From Paracoccaceae bacterium (GTDB lineage Bacteria; Pseudomonadota; Alphaproteobacteria; Rhodobacterales; Rhodobacteraceae), in the NCBI GenBank assembly GCA_027492585.1, contig JAPUEK010000081.1, positions 62,001-126,000 of the forward strand: a DNA stretch of 64,000 bases, in the 5' to 3' direction. Position 1 is the first letter of the stretch; each line of letters starts with the position of its first letter. Below the pieces are notes generated by a model. That model saw only the letters and a list, made by a program, of their open reading frames with translations, ran no database searches and was not told the origin of the DNA. Positions 25,421 to 34,012 of the stretch are shown here, piece by piece. A program made the translations under genes and the position numbers.

Positions 25421-26374
25421 ATGCCCTTACGTTTCACCCTGCGCCATCTGGAATACCTCGTCGCGGTCGGGGAGTGCGGGTCCATCGCACTCGCCTCGGA
25501 GAGGGTGAACGTCTCCTCCCCGTCCATCTCCGCCGCGATTTCGCAGCTCGAAGCGGAGTTCGGGCTGGCGCTTTTCGTGCGGAAGCACGCGCATGGGCTG
25601 TCGCTGACTCAGGGCGGCAAGCAATTCGTCGAACAGGCGAAGATCGTCCTGACCGAGGCGGGCAAGCTCAACGAGCTGGCCAACCAGATCACCGGCAAGG
25701 TGCGCGGGCCTTTGTCGGTTGGCTGCCTGCTGACCTTCGCGCAGGTGGTGCTGCCGCAGTTGCGGCGCAGCTTTTCGGACCAGTTCCCGGAGGTGGAGTT
25801 CCACCAGTTCGAGCATCACCAGACCGAGATCTTCGCGGGCCTGCGCGCGGCGACGCTGGACGTGGCGCTGACCTATGACCTTGATATTCCGTCCGATCTT
25901 CAGTTCATCCCGCTGGTGACGCTACCGCCTTACGCCGTCATGCACGCCAGTCACGACCTTGCCCACCGTGAAAGCGTCTCCCCGAAGGAGCTGGCGGACT
26001 ATCCGATGGTGCTGCTCGACCTGCCGCTGTCGTCGGAATATTTCCTGTCCTTCTTCTCGCGGATCGGGGCGCGGCCGAAGATCACCGAGCGGACGCGGGA
26101 CATGGGGGTGATGCGGTCGATGGTGGCCAATGGCTTCGGCTATTCCATCGCCAATATCCGCCCCTTGACCGACACGGCCCCCGATGGCCGCCGGCTGCGC
26201 TATGTGCCGCTGACCGGGCCGGTGCGCCCGATGCGGCTCGGCCTCGCGGTGGCCGAGGGGGCGGGCATGTCGCTGACCGTCCGCAGCTTCATCGACCATT
26301 GCCGCAGCCATATCACCGTCGCCACCACCCCCGGCCTGCAACTGAAGACCCCCGGCCCGACCCGCGATTTCTGA
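25421..26374 (+). CDS. LysR-family regulator of the N-compound regulon
   Basis: Regulator of 317 residues. The winged helix-turn-helix is at about residues 8-65 (LEYLVAVGECGSIALASE, VSSPSISAAISQLE). The effector domain starts near 96 (GPLSVGCLLTFAQVVLPQL). That effector domain is visibly homologous to the C-terminal half of the flavin reductase fusion at 21365. Palindromes TTAG-N7-CTAA lie just before this gene, before the HpaB gene and before the next gene, making this the likely activator of all three units. The ligand is unknown, presumably the pathway substrate or an early intermediate. Confidence 0.88.
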   Translation: MPLRFTLRHLEYLVAVGECGSIALASERVNVSSPSISAAISQLEAEFGLALFVRKHAHGLSLTQGGKQFVEQAKIVLTEAGKLNELANQITGKVRGPLSVGCLLTFAQVVLPQLRRSFSDQFPEVEFHQFEHHQTEIFAGLRAATLDVALTYDLDIPSDLQFIPLVTLPPYAVMHASHDLAHRESVSPKELADYPMVLLDLPLSSEYFLSFFSRIGARPKITERTRDMGVMRSMVANGFGYSIANIRPLTDTAPDGRRLRYVPLTGPVRPMRLGLAVAEGAGMSLTVRSFIDHCRSHITVATTPGLQLKTPGPTRDF

Positions 26375-26379
26375 CGGGC

Positions 26380-26394
26380 TTAGTGACAGCCTAA
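26380..26394. promoter_or_regulatory. TTAG-N7-CTAA palindrome upstream of the demethylase gene
   Basis: TTAGTGACAGCCTAA, with one further pairing base on each side, is centred 97 bases before the TTG at 26484, a distance close to that at the HpaB gene (86). It is the only such site before the demethylase-transporter operon. Confidence 0.6.
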
Positions 26395-26483
26395 GTCGGG
26401 CTTCCGGATTGCTTCATTTACGGCGATGCAACGGGCCGCAAGACTGCTGCGAACCCCGCAGCCGGAAGCCCCGAGGACAGATC

Positions 26484-28550
26484 TTGCGCGATCCCCGTTA
26501 CGACATCCTGTTCCAGCCTCAGGCCATTGGCCCGCTGGTGGCCAAGAACCGCTTCTATCAGGTTCCCCATTGCAACGGCGGCGGCTACCGTGACCCCTCC
26601 GCCGCCGCCGCCATGCGCGGCATCAAGGCCGAGGGCGGCTGGGGCGTGATCTTCACCGAGCAGACGGAGATGCACCACACCTCCGAGATCACCCCCTTCA
26701 TCGAGCTGCGGCTCTGGGAGGATCAGGACATTCCCGCCCTGCGGAAAATGTCGGAAGCGATGAAGACCCATGGCGGGCTGGCGGGCATCCAGCTGGCCTA
26801 TTCCGGTATCAACGGGCCGAATTTCTATACCAAGGAAGTGCCGCTCGCCGTCTCTCCCGGCCCGATCCGCACCTTCACCAATGACCCGGTGCAAGCGCGG
26901 GGGCTGGACAGGACCGATATCCGCAACCTGCGCCGCTGGTTCGTGAACGCGGCAAAGCGGTCGAAGCTCGCGGGGTTCGACCTCATCTGCCTTTACGGCG
27001 CCCATGGATTCGGGATTTTCCAGCATTTCCTAAGCCGCGCCACCAATCAGCGCGGCGATGAATACGGCGGCAGCCTTGAAAACCGTTCGCGTTTCGCCCG
27101 CGAAGTGATCAGCGACATGCGCGATGCCGTCGGCGACAGCATGGCGCTGACGATGCGGGTGTCTCTGGACGAGACCATCGGCGATCTGGGCTTTTCCAAT
27201 GCCGAATTGCGCGATTTCATCGCCATGAACGGCGATCTGCCGGATCTGTGGGATCTGGCGCAGGGGTCATGGGAGGAATGTTCCGGCCCCTCGCGCTTCA
27301 AGGAGGAGGCGGCGCAGGAGGTGCTGGTCAGGGGCATCCGCGAGTTGACGAGCCGCCCCGTGGTGGGCGTGGGCCGCTTCACCTCGCCCGATGTGATGGC
27401 GCGGATGGTGCGCTCCGGCACGCTCGATTTCATCGGCTGCGCGCGCCCTTCCATCGCCGACCCCTTCCTGCCGAAGAAGATCGAGGAGGGCCGGATCGAG
27501 GATATCCGCGAGTGCATCGGCTGCAACATCTGCGTCACCGGCGACATGACGATGAGCATTTCCCGCTGCACCCAGAACCCGACCTTCATGGAGGAATGGC
27601 GCAAGGGCTGGCACCCGGAGAAGATGAACGCCAAGGGTCCGGGCCGCAACGTGCTGGTGGTCGGCGCCGGTCCTGCGGGGCTGGAGGCGGCGCGGGCGCT
27701 GTCCCTGCGCGGCTATGACGTGGCGCTTGCCGAGGCTTCGGAAGTGCTCGGCGGCCGCGTGGCGAAGGAACGGCGGCTGCCCGGTCTTTCCGCCTGGGGC
27801 CGGGTCGCCGACTACCGCGCCTATCAGCTGTCGCAGCGCCCGAACGTGGAGACCTATTTCGCCTCCCGGCTGACGGCGGAGGACATCCTGTCCTTCGGTT
27901 TCGAGCATGTGGCGATCGCCACCGGGGCGGAGTGGCGGGCCGATGGCGTGGCGCGGCTGCATGTGGCGCCGATCCCCGCCGATCCGGCGATGACCGTCTA
28001 TACGCCGGATGACATCATGGCCGGGCGCCTCCCCTCCGGCCGGGTCGTGGTCTTCGACGACGACCATTACTACATGGGCGGGGTGATGGCGGAGCTTCTG
28101 GCGCAAAAGGGCTGCGAGGTGCGGCTGATCACGCCCTCCGCCTATGTCTCCGACTGGACGCTGAACACGCTGGAACAGGGGGCCATCCACCGCCGTCTGG
28201 TGGCGGCGGGGGTGAGGATCACGCTCAATCAGGGGGTCGTGCGCTTGCACGCCGACGGGGTGGAGACGGCCTGCGTCTATACCGGCAGCGCGGAGCGGTT
28301 CGGCTGCGATGCGGTGGTCGTGGTCGCCTCGCGGCGCGCCAATGACGGGCTTTTCACCGATCTCAAGGCGCGGGAGGCCGACTGGGCCGATGCCGGCATC
28401 ACCTCGGTCAAGGTGATCGGCGATGCCTGCGCGCCGGGGCCGATCGCCTGGGCCACCTATGCCGGCCACCGCTATGCCCGCGAGCTGGACATGCCCGATA
28501 TCGGCGATGCCCTGCCCTTCCGCCGCGAAGTCACCGCCTTGCAGGAGTAA
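26484..28550 (+). CDS. trimethylamine-dehydrogenase-like FMN/4Fe-4S N-demethylase
   Basis: A 688-residue enzyme of the old-yellow-enzyme plus FAD/ADP-binding architecture seen in trimethylamine and dimethylamine dehydrogenases and in N-methylproline demethylase. The N-terminal TIM barrel binds FMN (about 1-340). The 4Fe-4S ligands are C344, C347, C350 and C362. A dinucleotide-binding domain follows from about 388 (VLVVGAGPAGLEAARAL). TTG at 26484 is the start: GAGGA is 7 bases upstream and the earlier in-frame TTG has none. It probably removes an N-methyl group as formaldehyde. The ABC transporter ATPase starts 3 bases after its stop, so substrate import and demethylation are one transcript. 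Confidence 0.85.
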   Translation: MRDPRYDILFQPQAIGPLVAKNRFYQVPHCNGGGYRDPSAAAAMRGIKAEGGWGVIFTEQTEMHHTSEITPFIELRLWEDQDIPALRKMSEAMKTHGGLAGIQLAYSGINGPNFYTKEVPLAVSPGPIRTFTNDPVQARGLDRTDIRNLRRWFVNAAKRSKLAGFDLICLYGAHGFGIFQHFLSRATNQRGDEYGGSLENRSRFAREVISDMRDAVGDSMALTMRVSLDETIGDLGFSNAELRDFIAMNGDLPDLWDLAQGSWEECSGPSRFKEEAAQEVLVRGIRELTSRPVVGVGRFTSPDVMARMVRSGTLDFIGCARPSIADPFLPKKIEEGRIEDIRECIGCNICVTGDMTMSISRCTQNPTFMEEWRKGWHPEKMNAKGPGRNVLVVGAGPAGLEAARALSLRGYDVALAEASEVLGGRVAKERRLPGLSAWGRVADYRAYQLSQRPNVETYFASRLTAEDILSFGFEHVAIATGAEWRADGVARLHVAPIPADPAMTVYTPDDIMAGRLPSGRVVVFDDDHYYMGGVMAELLAQKGCEVRLITPSAYVSDWTLNTLEQGAIHRRLVAAGVRITLNQGVVRLHADGVETACVYTGSAERFGCDAVVVVASRRANDGLFTDLKAREADWADAGITSVKVIGDACAPGPIAWATYAGHRYARELDMPDIGDALPFRREVTALQE

Positions 28551-28553
28551 CCC

Positions 28554-29630
28554 ATGACCCCACGCGGCAAGGCCATCGAGGTGAAGGAGGTGTCGAAGGA
28601 TTTCGGCACCTTCCGCGCGCTCGAATCCGTCAGCTTCGAGATCTTCGACAACGAGTTCTTCACCCTCCTCGGCCCCTCGGGCTGCGGCAAGACCACGCTT
28701 CTGCGGATGCTGGCGGGGTTCGACACGCCGACGACCGGCAGCATCCATCTGCATGGCAGGCCGATCCTCGATCTGCCGCCGCACAAGCGCCGGGTGAACA
28801 CGGTGTTCCAGAGCTACGCGCTGTTTCCGCATCTGAGCGTGGAGCAGAACATCGCCTTCGGTCTTGAAAACCTCGGCTGGGCGAAGGACCGCCGCCTTGC
28901 ACGCACCGCCGCCATGCTGGACATGGTACATATGACGCAATTCGCCCGCCGCCGTCCCGACCAGCTTTCGGGCGGGCAGCGGCAGCGCATCGCCCTGGCC
29001 CGCGCGCTTGCACCGGAGCCGGAGGTGCTGCTGCTCGACGAGCCGCTCTCGGCGCTCGACCTCAAGCTGCGGCAGGCGATGCGGGATGAGCTGCGCCAGT
29101 TGCAGCGCCGGACCGGGATCACCTTCGTCTTCGTCACCCATGACCAGGAGGAGGCGCTCGACATGTCCGATCGCATCTGCGTCCTCGGTCAGGGGCGGAT
29201 CCAGCATCTCGGCACCCCGAACGAGATCTATGAGGACCCGGAGAACCGCTTCGTCGCCGATTTCATCGGCGAGACGAATTTCCTTGCCGTGGAGGTGCTG
29301 GAGGTCACCGGCGATCGGGCGCGGGTCCGCACGCCGATGGGGCTGGAAGTCACCACCTTCCAGAAGGGGGCCATCGCCGGGCAGAAGGCCATGCTGAGCC
29401 TGCGGCCCGAAAAGATCGGGATGGAGGATCAGGCCACGGGAGAGGTGATGCGCGGGCGGATCACCAACCGCAACTACATGGGCGGCTACACCCATTACAC
29501 CGTCGATGTGGCGGGAACGGAGTTCCGCGTCTCCAAGCGCAATGCCGTCACCCATGGCCAAAGCTTCGAGCCGGGACGGGAGGTCACGCTCGGCTTCCGG
29601 CAGGATTCCGCACGGGTGCTCGGGCGATGA
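28554..29630 (+). CDS. ABC transporter ATPase (PotA/spermidine-putrescine type)
   Basis: ATPase of a polyamine/onium-type importer, 358 residues. It has Walker A LGPSGCGKTT near residues 41-50, signature LSGGQRQR, Walker B LLLDEPLSALD and a C-terminal TOBE domain (about 285-358). Three bases separate it from the demethylase stop and its own stop overlaps the permease start (ATGA). Members of this family import putrescine, spermidine, betaines and other cationic amines. The neighbours point to a methylated nitrogen compound. Confidence 0.9.
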   Translation: MTPRGKAIEVKEVSKDFGTFRALESVSFEIFDNEFFTLLGPSGCGKTTLLRMLAGFDTPTTGSIHLHGRPILDLPPHKRRVNTVFQSYALFPHLSVEQNIAFGLENLGWAKDRRLARTAAMLDMVHMTQFARRRPDQLSGGQRQRIALARALAPEPEVLLLDEPLSALDLKLRQAMRDELRQLQRRTGITFVFVTHDQEEALDMSDRICVLGQGRIQHLGTPNEIYEDPENRFVADFIGETNFLAVEVLEVTGDRARVRTPMGLEVTTFQKGAIAGQKAMLSLRPEKIGMEDQATGEVMRGRITNRNYMGGYTHYTVDVAGTEFRVSKRNAVTHGQSFEPGREVTLGFRQDSARVLGR

Positions 29631-30520
29631 GCGGCGCGCGCTTCCGCCCGGATTTCCGCCTCTGGGGTCTCCTGCCCGCCTGGGTGATCATGGGCTTCAC
29701 CTTGATCCTGCCCATCGGCATCGTGGTGCTGGTGGCCTTCGGCACGCGCGGCGCCTATGGCGGTTTCGGCTGGGGGTTTTCGGGGGCCTCCTTCCAGCAG
29801 ATCCTCTTCCAGAAGGGCTGGACGGAGGAGCTGGAATTCAACCCGCAATATCTGGAGATCATCGCCCGGACCCTCTGGCTCGCGGCGCTGACCACCGCGA
29901 TCTGCGCGGCCCTGGCAACGCCTGTCGCCTATTACATCGCCTGCCAGCCCCCGAAGCGGCGCGCCGCGCTCGTCTATCTCGTCACCCTGCCCTTCTGGGT
30001 CTCGATGATCGTGCGGGTCTATGCCTGGCTGATCATCCTCGGCAATGACGGGGTGATCGAAAAGAGCCTGCGCGCCGTGGGGCTGGTCGAGGATATCGAC
30101 AGCCTTCTCTTCAACAACACCGCCATGCTGCTGGGCATGGTCTATTCCTATATCCCCCTGATGATCCTGCCGGTCTTCGCCTCGATGGAAAAGCTGGACG
30201 GCACGCTGATCGAGGCCAGCCACGATCTTTACGCCAACCGCTGGGTGACGGCGCGGCGGGTGATCCTGCCGCTCGCCCGGCCGGGGATCGTGGCGGGGGC
30301 CGTGCTGGTCTTCGTCCCCTGCCTCGGCGCGGTGCTGGAGCCGATCCTTCTCGGCGGCGGCAAGCAGATGCTGATGGGCAACCTGATCCAGACCCAGTTC
30401 GGCGGCGGGCGCAACTGGCCCTTCGGGGCGGCGGTGGCGGTGGTGCTGATGGCGCTCGTCATGCTGGTCCTGATGATCAACGCGCTGCGGACACGCCCCG
30501 CCGGGGAGGCCGCGGCATGA
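29627..30520 (+). CDS. ABC transporter permease (PotB type)
   Basis: Inner-membrane permease, 297 residues, six predicted spans with the first near residues 12-36. The EAA loop is near residues 197-218 (TLIEASHDLYANRWVTARR). It is translationally coupled to both the ATPase and the next permease by ATGA overlaps. Confidence 0.88.
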   Translation: MSGARFRPDFRLWGLLPAWVIMGFTLILPIGIVVLVAFGTRGAYGGFGWGFSGASFQQILFQKGWTEELEFNPQYLEIIARTLWLAALTTAICAALATPVAYYIACQPPKRRAALVYLVTLPFWVSMIVRVYAWLIILGNDGVIEKSLRAVGLVEDIDSLLFNNTAMLLGMVYSYIPLMILPVFASMEKLDGTLIEASHDLYANRWVTARRVILPLARPGIVAGAVLVFVPCLGAVLEPILLGGGKQMLMGNLIQTQFGGGRNWPFGAAVAVVLMALVMLVLMINALRTRPAGEAAA

Positions 30521-31311
30521 GGCAGGATGTGCGCCGCTATCCCGGCCTCGGCCTGCTGGTGCTGCTGTTCTTCGGCTGGCTCTACCTGCCGATTGCCGTC
30601 GTCATCGGCTTTTCCTTCAACGAGAACCGTCTTGTCTCGGTCTGGACCGGGTTTTCGCTGAAATGGTATGGGGCCGCGTTGTCGAACAGCGCGCTTGTCG
30701 ATGCGGTCAGGACCTCGCTGACCGTGGCGCTGATCGCCACCGCTCTGGCAACGCTGACCGCGCTGATGGCCGCGCTCGTGCTGGTGCGGGGGCGGGATGT
30801 GCGGGCGCGGCGGCTGTCGGAGGTGGTGGTGAACCTGCCGCTTCTTTTGCCGGAGATCGTGGTGGCGGTCGCGGTGCTGATCCTCTTCAGCCAGATCGGG
30901 CTGACAAACGGTCTTCTGAAGCTGATCCTTGCCCATACCGCCTTCTGCATCCCCTTTGCCTTCCTGCCGATCCGGGCGCGGCTGCAAGGCATGACCCCCG
31001 ATTTCGAGGAGGCGGCGCAGGATCTTTACGCCTCGCCCTGGGTGGTGTTCCGGCGGGTGACGCTGCCCCTGATCCTGCCCGGCGTCTTCGCGGGGGCCAT
31101 GCTCGCCTTCGTCATGTCGATGGATGATTTCATCACCTCCAACATGCTCGCTTCCGGCGGCAATACCACCCTGCCCGTCTATATCTTCGGCCTGATCAAA
31201 CAGGGGACGACGCCGGAACTGAACGCCATCTCCACCCTGATCATCGCGGCCTCGCTCCTGCTTGCCACCATCGCCCTCAGCCTCACCTTCCGGGGCCGGG
31301 GAAAGTCCTGA
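30517..31311 (+). CDS. ABC transporter permease (PotC type)
   Basis: Second permease, 264 residues, with six spans and an EAA loop near residues 160-182 (DFEEAAQDLYASPWVVFRR). The start overlaps the PotB-type stop (ATGA). It is followed after 36 bases by the solute-binding protein gene. Confidence 0.88.
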   Translation: MRQDVRRYPGLGLLVLLFFGWLYLPIAVVIGFSFNENRLVSVWTGFSLKWYGAALSNSALVDAVRTSLTVALIATALATLTALMAALVLVRGRDVRARRLSEVVVNLPLLLPEIVVAVAVLILFSQIGLTNGLLKLILAHTAFCIPFAFLPIRARLQGMTPDFEEAAQDLYASPWVVFRRVTLPLILPGVFAGAMLAFVMSMDDFITSNMLASGGNTTLPVYIFGLIKQGTTPELNAISTLIIAASLLLATIALSLTFRGRGKS

Positions 31312-31347
31312 CACCCCTTGCACAAGGTCCAACCCGAAGGAATGACC

Positions 31348-32373
31348 ATGACCCTCAGACGCGCGCTTCTCTCCGCCACCGCCCTTTTCGCCCTCGCCTC
31401 CGCCGCGCGGGCCGAGGGGGAGCTGCATCTCTACATCTGGGCCGATGCCATCGCCCCGGAGCTGATCGCAAAGTTCGAGGCCGAGACCGGCACCAAGGTC
31501 ACGGTCGATGCCTACAACTCCAACGAGGATCTGCTGACCAAGCTGCAGGCCGGGTCCTCGGGCTATGACATCGTGATGCCCTCACAGCATTTCGTCCGCA
31601 TCATGATCGACGAAGGCCTGCTGGAGAATATCGGCGCCAGCACCCTGCCCGCCTTCGCGCAGGTCGATCCGAAATGGCAGAAGCAATGGTGGGATGACAC
31701 CGGGGATTACTCCATCCCCTTCGCCTATGGCACCGCGGGCTTTACCGTGAACCGCGACCAGTATCAGGGGCCGGTAGACAGCTGGAAGGTGTTCTTCGAG
31801 CCGGGACCGGAGTTGCAGGGCAAGATCGCGCTTCTGTCTTATCCCGATGAGGTGGTGGGGGCGGCCGAGCTGTACCTCGGCGTGCCGTTCTGCTCCGAAG
31901 ATCCGGCAGAGATGAAGAAGGTGCTGGATCTGCTGATGGCGCAGAAGCCCTATGTCGCCGCCTATACCTCCGACAACATCGAGAACCGCATCGGCGGCGG
32001 CGAGGTCGCGGCGCATTTCTGGTGGGACGGCAATTCGATGAAGACCCGCGCCAATGACGGGGCGCATATCGAATATGCCATGCCGAAAGAAGGCCTTGTG
32101 GGCTGGCTCGACAGTCTCGCCGTGCCGAAGGGCGCGACCAATCTCGACAATGCCAAGGCTTTCATCGACTTCCTGTCCACCCCGGAAAACGCCACGATCC
32201 AGTATAATTACTACGGCCATGCCTCGCCGGTGGCGCTTGAGAAGGACAAGATGAAATACACCCCCGAAAACGCGCCCGAACTGTTCCCGACAGTGAAGGT
32301 GGAATTCTCGCGGGCCTGCTCGCCCGCCGCACAGGATCTGGTGACGAAGGTGTGGACCCAACTCCTGCAATAA
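31348..32373 (+). CDS. ABC transporter solute-binding protein (PotD/PotF type)
   Basis: Periplasmic binding protein, 341 residues, with a Sec signal peptide (residues 1-22, cut after ARA) and the family's GELHLYIWADAIAPELIAKFEAETG opening, here residues 24 onward. The motifs PSQHFVRIMIDEGLLE and NPENFDP-like cage positions are typical of polyamine binders, although specificity cannot be read by eye. ATG at 31348 is chosen because GAAGGA lies 6 bases upstream; the ATG at 31342 abuts it. It is the last gene of the demethylase-transporter operon and is followed by a hairpin. Confidence 0.88.
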   Translation: MTLRRALLSATALFALASAARAEGELHLYIWADAIAPELIAKFEAETGTKVTVDAYNSNEDLLTKLQAGSSGYDIVMPSQHFVRIMIDEGLLENIGASTLPAFAQVDPKWQKQWWDDTGDYSIPFAYGTAGFTVNRDQYQGPVDSWKVFFEPGPELQGKIALLSYPDEVVGAAELYLGVPFCSEDPAEMKKVLDLLMAQKPYVAAYTSDNIENRIGGGEVAAHFWWDGNSMKTRANDGAHIEYAMPKEGLVGWLDSLAVPKGATNLDNAKAFIDFLSTPENATIQYNYYGHASPVALEKDKMKYTPENAPELFPTVKVEFSRACSPAAQDLVTKVWTQLLQ

Positions 32374-32391
32374 CGGAGCCGGATCGGGGAA

Positions 32392-32414
32392 GGGGCGGCA
32401 TATCCTGCCGCTCC
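32392..32414 (+). terminator. terminator hairpin after the PotD-type gene
   Basis: GGGGCGGCA (32392-32400) pairs with TGCCGCTCC (32406-32414), with one G-T pair and a five-base loop, followed by TTTG. It lies 18 bases after the stop and probably ends the demethylase-transporter operon. The 180 bases beyond it are unusually T/C-rich and AT-rich for this window and probably carry the dadA promoter. Confidence 0.6.
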
Positions 32415-32596
32415 TTTGCCATTCCGCCGCGATACTCTTGCGCCTGCTTTTCAATCAAGTGAAGTTTCTTCGCCTTTTTCTCGAAACCTTCGCCATTCCT
32501 TTCATGGAACCGCAAAATCTCCGGCAACTTTGCCAACACCTTTCCCGGCCGCTCCTTTATCCCTTGCCGGATGCAAAGCCATAGCAGGGGTCGGCA

Positions 32597-33868
32597 ATGA
32601 AGATCGTGGTTCTCGGCGCGGGTGTCATCGGTGTGACCTCCGCCTGGTATCTGGCCAAGGCCGGGCATGAGGTGACGGTGATCGACCGCCAGCCTGCCCC
32701 GGCGCTCGAAACCTCCTTTGGCAATGCGGGCGAGATCAGCCCCGGCTATGCCTCGCCCTGGGCCGCGCCGGGCATCCCGATGAAGGCGATGAAATGGCTC
32801 TTCATGCGCCATGCGCCGCTGATCATCCAGCCGCTGCCGGATCTGGCCAAGCTCTCCTGGGTGGCGAAGATGCTGATGAACTGCACCTCCTCGGCTTACG
32901 CCGTCAACAAGAGCCGGATGGTGCGCCTCGCCGAATACAGCCGCGACTGCCTGATGGACCTGCGCCGCGATACCGGCATCACCTATGACGAGCGCACGCA
33001 AGGCACGCTCCAGCTTTTCCGCACCGAAAAGCAGGTGGCGGCGGCGGAGAAGGACATCAAGGTGCTGAAGGCCGATGGCGTCCCCTTCGAGGTGCTGGAT
33101 GCCGCGGGCTGCATCGCCGCCGAGCCGGGTCTGGCGACCAGCCGCGACAAGATCGCCGGCGGGCTGCGGCTGCCGGGGGACGAGACCGGGGACTGCTTCA
33201 AGTTCACCAATTCCCTGTCGGAGATGGCGGCGGCGGCGGGCGTGACCTTCCGCTACGGCGTGCAGATCAACCGGCTGGAGGAGAACATGGGCCGGGTGAC
33301 CGCCGTGCATACCTCCGAAGGCCGGGTGATGGCCGATGCCTTCGTTCTGGCGCTCGGCAGCTATTCCCCGATGCTGGCCCGTCCGCTCGGGATCAGGCTG
33401 CCGGTCTATCCGGTCAAGGGCTATTCGATCACCGTGCCGATCGTCGATGCGGCGCGCGCCCCGGAATCGACGGTGATGGACGAGACCTACAAGATCGCCA
33501 TCACCCGGCTCGGCGACCGCATCCGCGTCGGCGGCATGGCGGAGATCGCGGGCTTCGACATGACGCTGCACGCCAAGCGCCGCGCGACGCTGGAACATTC
33601 GGTCGAGGATCTTTTCGGCGGCGCGGGCGACCAGAGCCGCGCGACCTTCTGGTGCGGGTTGCGCCCGATGACGCCGGACGGCACCCCGGTTCTGGGCCGT
33701 TCGCCGCTGCCGAACCTGTTCCTGAACACCGGCCACGGCACGCTCGGCTGGACGATGGCGGCAGGCTCCGGCCGGGTGCTGGCCGATCTGGTGTCGGGCC
33801 GGGAGGCGGAGATCGAGACCGGGGATCTTGGCTACGGTCGCTATGGCGCGATGCCTGTGGCGGCGTGA
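32597..33868 (+). CDS. dadA: D-amino acid dehydrogenase, DadA-like
   Basis: Membrane-associated FAD enzyme that oxidises D-amino acids to 2-oxo acids and ammonia; 423 residues, about the length of known DadA proteins. The FAD motif GAGVIG is at residues 7-12, then the DadA-typical [20 protein letters not shown] (about 40-59). The C-terminal [12 protein letters not shown] and [16 protein letters not shown] stretches are also typical. It is not beside an alanine racemase. Its place between an onium importer and a sarcosine/dimethylglycine-type enzyme suggests it handles an N-methyl or cyclic amino acid from the same pathway; that is inference. Confidence 0.88.
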   Translation: MKIVVLGAGVIGVTSAWYLAKAGHEVTVIDRQPAPALETSFGNAGEISPGYASPWAAPGIPMKAMKWLFMRHAPLIIQPLPDLAKLSWVAKMLMNCTSSAYAVNKSRMVRLAEYSRDCLMDLRRDTGITYDERTQGTLQLFRTEKQVAAAEKDIKVLKADGVPFEVLDAAGCIAAEPGLATSRDKIAGGLRLPGDETGDCFKFTNSLSEMAAAAGVTFRYGVQINRLEENMGRVTAVHTSEGRVMADAFVLALGSYSPMLARPLGIRLPVYPVKGYSITVPIVDAARAPESTVMDETYKIAITRLGDRIRVGGMAEIAGFDMTLHAKRRATLEHSVEDLFGGAGDQSRATFWCGLRPMTPDGTPVLGRSPLPNLFLNTGHGTLGWTMAAGSGRVLADLVSGREAEIETGDLGYGRYGAMPVAA

Positions 33869-33880
33869 GCCATCTCGCGG

Positions 33881-33946
33881 GGTGGGCAGAATGCCCATCC
33901 TCCGCAGGGGCCGCGCCGCCCGGCAGGATGGGCAATCTGCCCATCC
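33881..33946. repeat. two related hairpins between dadA and the next gene
   Basis: GGTGGGCA-gaa-TGCCCATC (33881-33899) and a perfect GGATGGGCA-atc-TGCCCATCC (33926-33946) are near copies 45 bases apart, so the arms can also pair with each other. No T-run follows. They could be alternative RNA structures or a protein-binding pair. Confidence 0.5.
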
Positions 33947-34012
33947 CGCCCTCCCCCGTTGCATTTTCCGCACAAACGGCGAGAGTGGCCGCAACCCAAC
34001 GGGAGGTTTCTC

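Noticed and set aside
25421-26374. Idea that the fusion protein at 21365 is a frameshifted complete LysR gene
   Set aside because: No helix-turn-helix is present in any frame before its LysR domain, and the reductase and LysR parts are in one uninterrupted frame with an Ala-rich linker.
26409-26483. N-terminal extension of the demethylase from an earlier TTG
   Set aside because: No Shine-Dalgarno, Cys/Arg-rich non-homologous translation; TTG at 26484 has GAGGA at proper spacing and starts in the family's usual sequence.
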